A stretch of DNA of 64,000 bases from Microvelia longipes (GCA_018340805.1 JACMZG010000008.1:80028807-80092806), one strand, 5' to 3'; shown: positions 1-12,876, numbered from the stretch's first letter. Numbers and translations are program-made. The notes: generated by a model not told the origin, from the letters alone.

Positions 1-340
1 GTGCGCTAGGTCTGTTCAATACACAAGGTTGGGTTTTAATGCCCAAAAACCCAACCCCATTGACTTGACTGTAAATAAATAAATTTTATTTACACGCCTA
101 ATATTTAGTATAACGTATTATAATTAAAATTATTATTACAATTGAATAATTTAGTATTTAGTATAATTACGGCTTGTATATCTAAGGCTTTTGTTTAGCC
201 TCTAATTATCGACCGAGGTCAGTACCTAGGTAGGCAACCGTCTGGAGTAAAACGGACGTTTTTACAAAATAAAGACAAGCGAAGCGAATCCGATGTGGTA
301 AGAAAAATTTCCGTGGTATCCGATTTTCCTGAATTGATAT

Positions 341-421
341 CTTGAGTAAAATCAGTTGGACGTAAGCCCCACTGATTACTACACTGACTTAAGCCCCCTC
401 AGCCACCACCCTGGCTACGCC
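341..421 (-). repeat. Fragment of a hAT-like terminal sequence
   Basis: On the minus strand the segment begins CAGTGGCGTAGCCAGGGTGG, a terminal motif widespread among insect hAT MITEs, followed by GGCTGAGGGGGCTTAAGTC. No opposite end is recognised in the first 500 bp. Confidence 0.5.
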
Positions 422-460
422 ACTGACAACGCTGGTAAGACTTACCGTCTCAATATCGGG

Positions 461-462
<2 letters not shown>

Positions 463-525
<63 letters not shown>
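463..525. repeat. (TA)n microsatellite
   Basis: Uninterrupted TA for 63 bp. Confidence 0.97.
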
Positions 526-527
<2 letters not shown>

Positions 528-1615
528 CCTTAAGACTGTGCTTTTCGATCCTAATCCTCCATCTACTAGAATGAGTCTCTTTGGTGTAGGGTGTCAGGAT
601 TTTAATTTGACTTAGTAGGTTATGTGAACAACCATAGAGAGCACTTTGAAACTTATTTACCTGTGGCCTCCATGCAGGAAGATGGAGGGAGGCCCCAGTT
701 TAAGTTTTAAGGTTGTTCATACTTGCCATACTAAGTCATGTTAACATCCTCACACACCATACATAACATACCGTTTTTCTAATGGCGAACTTGATGAAGG
801 GCAAAGTACCTGCTCCCGAATCGTCGTTAATTGACAATAAAAAAATGATAATGGATTGCGCCTAACTAGTTTGACTCATAATTCTCCATCGTCACAAACT
901 TTCACGTCTTAATTGATAGTTAATGTGTTTTAAATAGTTGTTACGAAAAATTAAAGATTAAATAACAATTTTTCTTAAAAGAAAAGTTTATTTGGAGTGG
1001 AAATTGTAGAAAGGATGATAAAGATGACGAATAAGATGGCTTTTAGTTGAAGCAGAAGTGTGGGAGGGCGCAGTGGAAAAGGCGCTGAGAGAGGGGCGCG
1101 TCATTCTCTGCTCATCACGTACTCTTTCATTTCCCAAACTTACAGCTCCGTGACGTCACGTCCTGGAAAGGAAAGCTCTATACATCTTTAGATTTCATTC
1201 AAGTAACTCTGTTCTAGCTGCAATTAAACTTCAATATATTGACATAGAAGAAAACCCCCGAGCTAAGTTATAGTTTCTATAGATAACTCTGATAGCTATA
1301 GATAACTCTATACAGCCAACTCTAATTCGTATAACTTATTTTTATTTTCAACGAAAAATTCTGTCACCAATTTATTTTAGAACTATTACTTACAGCAATG
1401 TTTAACTGCGAATTTTTATAATGTCTTCAAAAAGGTATTCATCTGTTTGTAACAAACAAATAGGATAAAGCAAAGACAGATTTACCTGATGTATTGAAAT
1501 TCATAACTTTATGTTATAGATGTAAAATCATATTTCTTTCACAACTTAAAATAATAAGTTAAAAATATTTAATGAGTTCAATATTCAAATGATATTATTA
1601 AGTAGTAAGCAGGCC
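526..1615. other. No gene seen
   Basis: AT-rich unique-looking sequence. A GC-richer stretch at 1060-1160 (AGTGTGGGAGGGCG...CGTCACGTCC) and the short repeat ATAGATAACTCT near 1280-1310 are the only features. Confidence 0.6.
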
Positions 1616-1874
<259 letters not shown>

Positions 1875-2924
1875 CAAACTTATTTCAAATAATTTCTAAC
1901 TAGTGCATTAGAGCATTGTGTCAATAAAATGTTGTCTAAAGTTACACCTTTTGTATTTATTCATAATATAGAAAGATGGTAATCATCTACCTTGATGATT
2001 ACCATATTTTCCAAATAAGTCAGAATTTGTTTACTTTATCCTCAGTAAAGAGTTCTTTTATGATGTGCATGATTTTCTTATACTTGGAAGTGTGACAAAA
2101 CACGAACAATGAGGACCTGAGGAAAATGCTGTGGTGCTGCACAAACATCGAAACCTAAGAGAAAACTTTACGATTATATTGTAGAGAGGGAAAAGATAAT
2201 ATTACAAAAAATCTAAGTGCCAGAGGGGTCAGCTTTAGAAGCCAAAACCTTTTTTGGGGCTTCTTATGAAAAAAAGAGTTCCCCCTGGAGATTTTTTTTC
2301 AATATCAAGGGATAAGCTAGTCCAGAGGTTTTCACTGCCCGACCTCAATGTGATAGAAAATGAAAAAAAGGGAAAAGAAAACAGAGTATGTAATATTGAC
2401 TAGGGAGGATTTTAAGGGCTCAGTGGTTTTCCCTTGTCTTTCCCCTGGCATTGCCAGCTAACAGTTTTCTACAGGAAATATACAGACATGTTTCCCCACA
2501 CTGCCATGACTCTATCTAAAATGTTTATGCCACCTAACTGACAGAAAAGAAATATGGGTTAGTGATTTAAAACTATCTTTTCATTGGACAGAAATATCTA
2601 TTCCATACAGTGATATGCTGTCTAAGTGGTTTTAAGGTTACTGCGGTGAGTGAAGATATCGAAAACAAAGAATATTGAACTAAAATGTAAAATTTATTCA
2701 CTTCCACAATCTAATTTAACGCATTCTGTCGGAATAAAGTACTCCTTACCTTCCACTAGAATACCTATAATATCAGGTTTAAAACAATGGAATAATTCTA
2801 ATACATTCCCACATTTTATTCGTCCAAGAAAAAATAATTTATAGACAAAAACCAGAAAAATCTTTTTTTTTTATTTATTATTTTAAGATACGCTACAAGA
2901 GAGGACAAAACATATCCTAATACA

Positions 2925-3010
2925 TTGAAAGACTTGAAACATCTTTTAGGGGCTCTGTGTAACCTCATTGAAACCTCCTCCACAATTATGTAAAGGTTAT
3001 AATAAATCAA
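2925..3010. repeat. Dispersed repeat shared with 46730-46812
   Basis: TTGAAACATCT, GGCTCTGTGTAA, CATTGAAACCTCCTCCA and TAATAAATC occur in the same order in both places. Confidence 0.55.
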
Positions 3011-3183
3011 TCGTTGTCGGCTTTTCAGACACGGTTTGTGTTTTGTATTTTAAACGTCCTTTTTTATTCTTTTATAAGTTAAAATGGAAACTAATACTAG
3101 CATTTCCTTTGAACCTTTTGTGGCAATTATCACCTGTACAAACCTCCATAAAAATCTCTTACGAAGTACATCCATAAAACAAA

Positions 3184-3620
3184 CAGAAAAAAATCGGGTA
3201 CGGGGCACCTCGGAACTTTTCCCCAAAGCTCATCCTTCCTATTTCTTATACACTCTCTACTCAGAATTCACAATTTGTCAAATTTATACTACGACACGTC
3301 TTCGGCCTTGCTTGGCTCGTCCACAGACAGTAATTACATTAGTTTTAATCCCATCCATGTACCCATCCAGGTACTGATAGGTGACCTCAGCTCGATGCAA
3401 CAAAACACATACATATACTTGTCGTATTGAAATGAAACTTAGTATTCTTATTTATTATGTATAAACGGATACAATAGTACCAAATTTCTGCTTAATGTCA
3501 TTATTTTCTGATTTTTTCTTATTTTCAAAAAAATGTCAACCAGTATTAAAAAAATAAACTAATGCTGATAATGTGATAAACTTGGCACAAATGTTGGTCT
3601 AATACATGACTACATGCGTG
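3184..3620. repeat. Dispersed repeat shared with 6990-7215
   Basis: CGGGTACGGGGCACCTCGG, then after a gap ATTATTTTCTGATTTTTT, TAATGCTGATAATG and AAACTTGGCACA occur in the same order in both places. No coding frame. Confidence 0.6.
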
Positions 3621-3993
3621 CCAAATCGCAAACCAATAAACATATTTTTCTGTGTTTTATGCATTAAAGGAAAAATGTAATCCCACGTTTAGCGGGACAT
3701 AGTTAACACAAATGACACCTTAGAATAATACCATATATAGAAGGAGCACTACTGATAACACGAAAGGTGCTGCCACCCAAACAATATGCAATTTTCTTAT
3801 AAAAAAGATGGCAATACTTTCGGTTGCTGAATTATTATGATCTATTATTAATTAATGATTGATTATTCATAAAATACTAATACTTGTAATGTGTTGCATC
3901 AAGAACTCACATCAAAAAAATACATCAAAAAATTATTATTAAAGCAAGCGAAGATAGTCCTATTAAAACATTAGACGCTATACTATTTTTAAA

Positions 3994-4760
3994 GTATAAA
4001 GTAAAAAAGGCTCGCTAGATTGCTTATATTTATAATAATACAAAGTTAAAATAAAGGCTCGCTTCGCTCGCTAGATTGCTATATTTACAATAATACATAG
4101 TAAAAAAGGCTCGCTAGTTAAGGTATCTTTAACATTTTACACAATTAAAAGGCTCGCTTCGCTCGCTACAATACTTATATTTATCATAATACATAGTAAA
4201 AAAGGTTCGCTAGATTGCTTAAATTTATAATAATTTAAAGTTAAAAAGAAGGCTCGCTTCGCTCGCTAGATTGCTTATAATTTATAATAATACAAAGTTA
4301 AATAAAGGCTCGCTTCGCTCGCTAGATTGCTATATTTACAATAGTACATAGTAAAAAAGGCTCGCTTCGCTCGCTAGATTACTTATATTTATAATAATAC
4401 ACAGTAAATAAGGCTCGCATTGCTCGCTAGATTCCTTATATTTATAATCATTCAAAGTTAAAAAAAAGGCTCGCTTCGCTCGCTATATTGCTTATATTTA
4501 TAATAATACAAAGTTAAAATAAAGGCTCGCTTCGCTCGCTAGATTGCCATATTTACAATAATACATAGTAAAAAAGGCTCGCTTCGCTCGCTGTTTACTT
4601 ATATTTATATAATGCATAGCAAAAAAGGCTCGCTTCGCTAGCTAGATTGCTATATTTACAATAATACATAGTAAAAAAAAGGCTCGCTTCGCTCGCTAGA
4701 GTGTACATATTTATAATAATACATAATAAAAAAGGCCCGTTTCGCTCGCTAAATTGCGTA
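3994..4760. repeat. Tandem array of about 15 units carrying GGCTCGCTTCGCTCGC
   Basis: Units of roughly 50-57 bp: GGCTCGCTTCGCTCGCTAGA, then TTGCTTATATTTATAATAAT and ACATAGTAAAAAA. Some early units lack the second half of the GC-rich box. Unit length varies. Confidence 0.85.
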
Positions 4761-4768
4761 TATTTATA

Positions 4769-5470
4769 TACGCAACGATATATTACTCGAGTTATTCCAT
4801 TAAATTTAAATTTTTCGGTTCATTATTTTAATTGCCATTTTTAAATTATTCAACGAAATTTAATTTGTAATGTCGACCATGAAATATATATTTTCTTTTT
4901 CTACTCTTAAGAGCTTTAAAACGATATCAACACGATTTCGTCGCCAAATTTTTTCATCCGGTCCGCCATATTGGCCGCCATTTTTGAAAATATTTTCGGA
5001 ATATTACCAAAAACTGTACAGCTCTGACACATAGTTAATTTTATTTGTGTAAAAGTATCTAAAGTATATACAATAGAGCTTATATCTTATAAATTTTTAT
5101 AAAATTAGTGAAAACTAATTATTATATTAAAATATGGCCGCCATGTTGAATTTTTCGGAATTATAGTATATATCATTTTTGTTCTACTAATCAAGAGCTT
5201 TACAACGATACATTACTCGAGTTATTCCTTTAACTTTAATTTTTTGAGTTCATTATTTTAGCCGCTATTATAAATTATTCAAAACATTTTAATTGTTGAC
5301 CATAAAACATATATTTTCTTTTTCTACTCTTTAAGAGCTTTGAAACGATATACAACACGATTTTTTCGCTCAAAACTTTTTTTTTATCCGGTCCGCCATA
5401 TTGGCTGCCATTTTGAAAATATTTTTCAGAATATTACCAAAAACTATACAGCTTTGACACATAATTAGTT
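4769..5470. repeat. Direct duplication of a 265-bp segment
   Basis: 4769-5038 and 5209-5470 share CGATA(T/C)ATTACTCGAGTTATTCC, CTTTTTCTACTCTTAAGAGC, ATCCGGTCCGCCATATTGGC and ATATTACCAAAAACT in the same order and orientation, with about 15% differences by eye. A related GGCCGCCATGTTGAA segment lies between (5134). No gene seen. Confidence 0.75.
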
Positions 5471-5640
5471 TTACCTTATACAAAATTTATCAAAATCGGT
5501 TCATTTTTACGGCGTTATCGCGACAACGTACAAACAAACACACAAACATACAAACAAACATACGCGCCGTCCCAATCTTCTGAAATGTAAGAACTCACTT
5601 ACGTTCGTTCAATAAATAATCGATGCATTACATATTTTAT
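5471..5640. repeat. Dispersed-repeat tail with ACAAACAAACA
   Basis: CAAAATCGGTTCATTTTTACG, then GTTATCGCGACAACGTACAAAC and repeated ACAAACATACAAAC, ending TACGTTCGTTCAATAAATAAT. The layout resembles the tail of an interspersed repeat common in insect genomes; family not identified. Confidence 0.35.
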
Positions 5641-7779
5641 GCATTTTAAGTTGTAGTTTAAAGTTTTTAGCTAAAATTTTATTAAAAGTGTAGTCCTTGT
5701 CAACTAATGTAGATTCTTGCATTCCGCTATCCTTTTGCCATCTAAGACCCGGTTTTATTAAATACTCAGCAGGTTTTTTTAAATTATTATATTTGTTCTT
5801 TACGATCTTTCTTCATTAGTGGATATTTATGACACATATTTAAATAATGTTTTGTTGTTAGGTGCACCCTTACTTAAACCACCAGTAAACGGCTTTCGTG
5901 TTATCAGTAGAATTACATTGTGTTTTACGGTCCTGTGCTCCTCTATATTTGTATTATTCTAAGAATGACACTAAAAAGTATACAAGAGCAGGTTATGCTA
6001 TACTGAAAAGATACAGTTAAGCGCATTAGGTTATAACTATTTCTAGTTATAGATTAGGACTGCGATACAGACCGCCTAACGGCGTAAGATACAAATAGCA
6101 TCTCCATACTGATATTTCTATGAGAAAAAGACGATCTATACTGAAATCTAGACTCGCTTTAATTAAAACGTTCAAAGACATTTTTATTTTTAACCTTATC
6201 ACGTATCATGTTTAAACTTTAAAGTATAAAATAGATGTCAAGTACTCAACTCATAAAATGAATAAATTAAGTACCAGCTTGAGAAGTCGACTCTAACCAC
6301 TTTAATCAAGGTGTTTGAGTCTTTCGAGTTTCCAAGTTTGACAAAAAAATTTAAGGATCGAAAAGAGTTGGGAATTTCCTTTCATCTATTACAAGATAAA
6401 AACACCAGTGAGAGAATTTTCCCTTTCACTATCATTTCCATATTAAAGAGTTTTCTCCCACTGAGAGCTCATCAAGTAAAATTTCATTTTACTGGTGTAT
6501 GAGAACGAAATCTAATCTTACTTAACCCTAAACCAGTTCTTGCCCCTAAACTAAATTAGATATTGATAAAGTGGTGAATTAACATATTAAGAGAACATGC
6601 TGCCCTTTATTATAATAATAGCCCTACAGGCTGATGTAACCATAACCTTTCCTCACTGTCCTCCCTCTACCCATTCTTTCCGAGGAAAATCTCTTCAACA
6701 CAGGAAGCCCCTTCAAGAACTAAAAACCTTTTTTACATAATATCGTTTTACTAAAATCAATCTTTAAAATATTGATATTAGAAGATTTTAATTAAATGCT
6801 TCTTTATTCTGTTGTTCTATAATCTTGTTTAAGCTGTTATTAAAAGCTTTTCTTCTATGCGGAAAGAGGAAAAGATGGTTTTTAAAAGTTACTCTAGTAG
6901 GTTTGAAGCATATCAAACAGTAATATTTTATAGAAAATTTTGACAAGGCTTACTTCATTCGTATTTTCTTGTATCAAGTTAGTAAGGGTGCTTGAAACAG
7001 AAAACAATCGGTACGGGGTACCTCGGAACTTTTCCTCGTCAAAGCTTTTAAAACTAAACTTTGCGTAATTCTTAACTACAAAAAAGGATACTTGTACTAA
7101 ATTTCACCTCAATCGAATTATTTTCTGATTTTTTACAATTTAAAAAAAAACGTGTACAATTCATTCCATATAAATTGAAGTAATGCTGATAATGATAAGA
7201 AACTTGGCACATATTTTGCTTTTAACTTTATGAAATTTTCAAATTGTTGCTGTCATTATTGCGGATTAATAACGTCATAAAAACATTACTTTCCAAATAG
7301 TACAACTAGACCAAAAGATAAATTCGTGTACCTATTTTAAACTCTTTAGCATAAATACACTAAGAGATACGATGATAAAAGACACTCACACACACAGACA
7401 ACTTTGTGAAAACCACTCAAGAGGTCATAAAAACACCTAATTTAAGTAAAATTTATACTTTACTTGAATTAATTAACTTTAATTTCTTTAATTTTAATTA
7501 AAAAGGATAATTTAAGTAAAATCACGGCTTTGGGTTCTTTTGCAAACATGCCTGTCGCAAAACAGAGATAAATTACCGGAAACCCAAAATACGGCATGTA
7601 AACAACATATTTCCAGTAGGGAGTTGTTTTTTATGTTTTTTGAGGCTGTGAGTTACATAAAAATTGTCTGGGGTGGATACGAGTACTCAAAGAACTTTTT
7701 AGGGTACCTGGGTTTGAATCCTTAAAAGGGCAATACTTTTTTATAGTTTTATTTACATTATAATATAATAATAATAATG
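5641..7779. other. No gene seen
   Basis: Only short open frames (61-63 codons) without family resemblance. Contains the dispersed repeat at 6990-7215. Confidence 0.6.
6990..7215. repeat. Dispersed repeat shared with 3184-3620
   Basis: Second copy, shorter, with CGGTACGGGGTACCTCGGAA and AAACTTGGCACA at its ends. Confidence 0.6.
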
Positions 7780-7982
7780 CCCGTTTAGAGCCTTGCAGCT
7801 CATCTGGGATAACCCCTGCGGGAACAACCTCGGGTGGTAGTAGCAACCGTTACCTTCAATTCTAAAGTTGGCGATAATTTATCTAAACAATATTTTCTAT
7901 AAACTGAGAGCGTAACCTGGGATGTGAACCCCAGACCTCCGTGGGTGTCAAAGGTCTGTGTACGACCTCGGCCACGGAGGCG
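7780..7982 (-). repeat. tRNA-derived SINE, family A, copy 1
   Basis: On the minus strand the head reads GCCTCCGTGGCCGAGG (A-box-like) and GGGGTTCACATCCC (B box, 7919-7932). A body follows with AAGTTGGCGA mirrored in copy 2 and CCCGAGGTTGTTCCCGCAGG. The head is a tRNA-like RNA polymerase III promoter. It is not a real tRNA gene: the anticodon arm does not fold cleanly. Confidence 0.72.
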
Positions 7983-8010
7983 GCTATTTACATTATATAA
8001 GTACAAAATA

Positions 8011-8588
8011 ATTGTGGCTCTGTGGTCCGCATGAGGATTTCGTGTTTTCGTACTTAACAATCCATTTCTTGCATAAGGTTCAGGTTTATTCTTTATAACT
8101 TGAGCAGTTACTCAATTATCAAGCACTACTCGTAACTAATTTTCTTGTATTTTCCAAAGGGAATGCACCTTTAAAGATTAATGCTAACTGAGCTTTTAAC
8201 TCAGTTAATACGGCACTCCATAGAGTGCCGTATTTCAGTCAAGTATTTTTCTTTATTAAAATATTAGTTAACTATTTTCTTTTTTTGTATAAGTGACTTT
8301 TATATTTTGTATTAAATTTTCTGAAATAAATTAATTAAAAAAAAAACTGATGTAAACAATACGGTGTGGGCTGTTAATTTAAGAGGCACTGTATTGTATA
8401 ATCAATTAGAGTCTGTATTATTCGAAGGAAATGCGCATAAATAATGAGTTACCAGTAGTGCTTAATAACTGAGTAACTGCTCAAGTTATAAAGCACAAAC
8501 AGGAAACATAAGTAAGAAACAGAAGTTAAGCACGTAAACACGCTTTCCAAAGAAAATTCGCCAGGTATGCGAACCACCGTGCCAGAAT
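8011..8588. mobile_element. Foldback element, family F, second copy
   Basis: Starts GGTCCGCATG, continues CGTGTTTTCGTACTTAACAA and GCAGTTACTCAATTATCAAG, and ends with the mirrored modules to ACCACCGTGCCAGAATT. The centre holds two further hairpins near 8188-8235 (AACTGAG/CTCAGTT and ATACGGCACTC/GAGTGCCGTAT). More diverged than the copy at 62459. Confidence 0.7.
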
Positions 8589-9749
8589 TTTAAATAAAAC
8601 AATGCATGATGCCAAATTTTAAATAGATCAAAAATTTTTCAACGTTTTATGAATATTCGAATTTTTTTTCTGAGATTATAGCCGATTATTAACGCCAAAA
8701 AATTTCCTGGACAGAACAGATAGACCTAAAGATTTATTTTTGTACCAGTAGTAGTATAAGGGGGGGGGGGGAGTGGTAGCAACTACCAGGCAAGTAGGCC
8801 ACGTTGTTGTGCCGTTTTTGTCAGCTCCCTAATATAGTGTTCTACTCCTTTTAATTTCCGTAAGTTTCTATGGTTCCCCTCATTTTTTACTGTGTTTTCG
8901 TTGTTTCCCATAATTATTCTATAAATTCTGTTGTGACACTTAAGGGAAAATAATACACTTTACTTCATCTCTATATTTCGACCACACTTCTGGTCATAAT
9001 CATGTCTAAAAAACAAAAAATAAATAAATAATACTTGAAAGTAAACTAGATAATAAATTAAAGAAGATTAAAGAATAATAAGTTATTGCACTACTTACAG
9101 AATGGTGATAAAAGGTATTTAGTTACTAATATGGGTAGTATAACAAACCAGAGAACATCTCTTTAGTCAGTAATAATTATAAAATTTACCTAAAATTTAA
9201 AAGAAAGCTGTTAAAATTGGAAGAGGAATAAAATGTAAGTTAACTTTAATGTTTTAAATGTAAATATTCAATAATTTGTATAAAATGAAATAAAAAACTA
9301 AAAGAACTTACATGGAAATAAAGTAGGAATAATTAAGTTAAATTAAATGGTAAAGCAAAATAATCCAGAAAATTACTAAATTCAACTATAATTTACTAAC
9401 GACCAGACAACTAGAAATCAACAGGTAGACTGATGAGAATTAAAGGTACAAATTACTATTGAGGACTATGAAGAATGTATCAATAAAAGGATTATGATTC
9501 TTTAAATATAATCCCCTCATGATTCCCTCATGGTTCCCCTCATGATTTTTTCAAGCAATCATACATGTTTTCACTGAATCATATAGTCTAGTGAAAACTA
9601 GGAACAACACGTGCTCTCGCTGTTAAACCAAACCTCCATATACTTTAAACAACAAGGCAGACACACTATAGTATTATAATGAATCTACTAAAGGGCCCTA
9701 AATTTTGCCTATACCCTGTTCATTTAGGGTAAGGATGAAGATCTTTAAC
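8589..9749. other. No gene seen
   Basis: AT-rich with a 12-base G run near 8761. CCCTCATGATT and its variants occur three times at 9512-9547. Confidence 0.6.
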
Positions 9750-9939
9750 GAGTACCTGGCTCGAGACCACCGGCTTTACGTCCCTTTTGAAGGACGCGGT
9801 ACGCAGAATTTTTATCCCTCTCATAAAAATCCCAGTGGCCCGTGTTGGGATTGAACCCATGACTAAATAAACTCAGAAGTTTATAGTGCATTCGTTCTGT
9901 GTATTGGCCGCGTACCTTAACCACTACATCACGGGTGAC
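9750..9939 (-). repeat. tRNA-derived SINE, family B
   Basis: Minus-strand head GTCACCCGTGATGTAGTGG then TTAAGGTACGCGGCC (A-box-like) and GGGTTCAATCCC (B box at 9847-9858), followed by CCACTGGGATTTTTATGAGAG and a tail with CGTAAAGCCGGTGG. The family is different from the SINEs at 7780 and 10625. Confidence 0.7.
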
Positions 9940-10624
9940 TCGATTTTTATACCAAGTTTTAACTCTCTACCATAAATACTTATAGAGACACACTCACTTA
10001 TAGAGACAGACAACTTTGTAAAAACTATACCATATAGAGGTTTTTCGTAAATCACCTAAAAAGGGTAATTCAAGTGTAATCTAGGTTTCGGATTCTTAGT
10101 GCAAACGCAATACATTCTTTATACATCGACAGTATAAATGTGGAAAAGTAAAAAAAACCAAATTCATAACTTAAGGAAGTCGAAGTCACTTTCTCCTTCG
10201 AAATAGCTTTTTCTAGTCATACATGGTCCCTGAATTTTTAAACTAGAGGTATAATAAGGGAGAGAAAGAGTAATAAAAGAGAGCAAAAAAGGCTATAAAA
10301 ATGTTTCCCAGGGTTTTTATTAGTTTTACTAATAGAGGAGTAATAAAATTCTTGATAATAAAATTAAATATTTAATAATAAAGTTGTTTAAAAGATATTA
10401 AGGGATGGAGTTGTTAGCTAAACTTAGTTGTACTACATGTCACGTTCTGCCATATGATCCTCTTAAACTCTCTTTTGCCCTTCCTTTTTAATTTTCTTGG
10501 TCTCTTATTTCTTCCCCAAAAACTTCTCTCTCTCTCTCTCTTTATATATCTAAGTCCCTCTATTCACTCTTTTTGCACTTTTTTCATTTTGTCAGCAAAT
10601 TTTCAATGAAAAAAAGATCTTATA

Positions 10625-10838
10625 AGGGTTAAGGTCATAGATCATCCTTTCGACCCATCAGGATATTCACCCTGTGGGGACCACCTCAGGTGGGTTGTGT
10701 CTACTATCCTCTAAGTATAAATTTAAGTTGGCGAAATCTTTTTAATAAAAATACTATTCATATAATCTTAGAGCATAACCCGGGCTGCGGACCTCTGGTG
10801 CTGAAATCGAGTGCCTATACGATCACGGCCACGGAGGC
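10625..10838 (-). repeat. tRNA-derived SINE, family A, copy 2
   Basis: Same layout as the copy at 7780-7982: head GCCTCCGTGGCCGTGATC, degraded B box (CCGCAGCCCGGGTT), then the shared GAGTATTTTTATTAAAAAG/AAGTTGG body and a GACACAACCCACCTGAGG tail. More decayed in the promoter. Confidence 0.7.
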
Positions 10839-10935
10839 AGACTTTTTAAGCATTTAATGATAGTAAAACCGGCTTTCAACCAAATAAAGGTCATCCTCAC
10901 TACCGGTAAGAAGAAATCATTTTTGCCTTTTGATT

Positions 10936-10982
10936 CTAGTAGTTATTACATTTGAGACTGCCTCAAATGTAATAACTACTAG
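10936..10982. repeat. Perfect hairpin, 21-bp stem, 5-base loop
   Basis: CTAGTAGTTATTACATTTGA plus G (10936-10956) is exactly complementary to 10962-10982; the loop is ACTGC. No gene context. Confidence 0.9.
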
Positions 10983-12240
10983 GCTTATATTGGCATTTAA
11001 ATATTTTTTTTTTCATTTAATATTGACATTTAAATGAAACTTATATATTTTTGATATTCCTTCATTTTGATACTTTTTTTTCATTTATTTCTTTATTTAG
11101 AAGTTGTGTCAATCCACAGCCATCATGATTTTAAACCTTAAACCTCATTCTCTCTCTTTAGTTTATTCTTCTCTTAGACTTGGGCTATGTCCGCGAGTGC
11201 TGACCTATCAGATCAATCTGACCAAAGAGACGTTTTCAAAAATTTGTTCCCGGTTAGTATTTAACATTTGTTTTTAATACAATCAAAATATTATTAAGTT
11301 GAGACAAACGTGGGGTTCAAAGAATTAATGGGAAAGGGTGACTAAAGAATCGAATTCAAAATCAAATAACTAAGTTCTCTGTAAACTAATAAACGCGTTA
11401 ATTTTCTCTTGAGCGCTTTAATTAGATTTATAACGAGTTTCTACTGTGACGTCATTAGAAGAAACTAAAATAGGAAATCCTTGGAATTCCTTTACCAAGT
11501 AAAGACAGGGGGAATATTTCCTCGAATTAGAAAAACATCCCGACCAGAGATAAAAAGCAATAAAGTGTTAGAACATTCAGTGGGAAAAACTGACTTTTTA
11601 AAGAAAGAAAAGTACGTGATACAATCAAGAGAGAGCGCTAAAATCGCTTTTGAAAAAAAGGAGAAACAGATGATAAAATACGGTTAGTAGAAAATAAAAG
11701 GATAGAGAAGGTTGAAAAGTGAAAAACAAGTTGAGATATAGAGCGAGATGAAAGGCGCCCTTAAATCTCGTGTCTATGGATACCAGACGTGGCGCCCTAA
11801 ACAGCATCCGCCAGGCCGGCGCCCTTCTAAAACCCTAGGAAAAAACATGCCAGGAATTGTAACCAATAAAGAAGGGTTGGATTAATTGACTCCATAGCAA
11901 TCTCTCCATGATTATACTGTCATGTTATCCACTTGTCAAGGGCATCACAGCAGATAGGAAATGATAGGGAATGATAAGGTTCAATTGGAGACAATAAGCC
12001 TGACATGACTTGACTTCTTATCAAAGGAAATTATTCCTACTCTAGAACCTCCCATCTCTGTAATACATGCCATCATTTTCATTATTTTTTCCCTCAAACG
12101 GAAACTAGTTTTTACTATTTTCTTAACCACTTTATTATCTTTATCCTTGAGTCTTAATCAGCTTCTTTTGCCAGTTGCCTTGAAAATAAAATTGAGAGTT
12201 ACTTGTTTTTAGTAAATTTCTAGTGGAAAAAAAGCTTATT
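10983..12240. other. No gene seen
   Basis: A 68-codon frame at 11481-11687 (lysine rich) has no family resemblance and no supporting splice or repeat context. Confidence 0.55.
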
Positions 12241-12247
12241 AGATTAG

Positions 12248-12876
12248 CAGAGGTGGTCTGGCCATTGAGAGCGAGGGCGGCAGCTCTCCTCGGGCCCTTC
12301 AGCCAGAAATAAACTTAAAAAATATTATCAACATATTAAATATTTTTAAACTTATAATATATACATTTATGTATTCATATTAATTATGTAATATATTCTT
12401 AACACCAGAGAGTAAAGTAGGGCCTAATGAGCTCCTAGAGACAAATGTTTTTAAACCTAGAGTCTATAAGGTGCCTATTTATTTTACCTGGGCTTTTGAG
12501 GGCCCAATACCATAGACTAGGGCCATGAAGAGCCCTAGCATACTTAATCAGGATTCTATAGCAGCACTAAAGGGCTCTAGATGTTGTTATTATTTAAGTT
12601 AATGAAAATTTATTATAAATTTTGATCATTATGGCCCTTATTCAATATACCTAGACGTTTTAGGGCCCCATACGAATATTATACCCCTATGATCTGTGGT
12701 CTAATTAATTAAATTAAGCGTGCTATTAGAATTAATATTACTCTCGTTAAAAGTGGACCCCTCTACTTGAGAAGCAACATGGGAACCCCCCCCCCCTCTT
12801 CAGGCCCCTAGAGATGTAGGTTTGGGCCCTTTTAGGTCGAACCCTCCTCGGGCCTTATTGGCTCAGTCCGCCAGTG
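12248..12876. mobile_element. Non-autonomous hAT-like element
   Basis: Ends CAGAGGTGGTCTGGCCAT and, on the other strand, CACTGGCGGACTGAGCCA, which are imperfect inverted repeats of the CAG(T/A)GGCGG type common in animal hAT elements. Flanked by AGATTAG (12241-12247) and AGATTGAG (12877-12884), consistent with an 8-bp duplication with one base lost. The inside (629 bp) has no transposase frame but several GGGCCC/GAGGGC motifs. Confidence 0.7.

Noticed and set aside
3994..4760. CRISPR-like array because of regularly spaced GC-rich repeats
   Set aside because: The spacers are themselves repeats of the same AT-rich sequence, unit lengths vary, and there is no cas context; it is a eukaryotic tandem repeat.
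7919..7982. tRNA gene on the minus strand
   Set aside because: A- and B-box motifs are present, but the cloverleaf does not close and the sequence continues into a SINE body shared with 10625-10838.
11481..11687. A lysine-rich 68-codon frame
   Set aside because: No similarity recognised, and short lysine-rich frames are common by chance in A-rich DNA.
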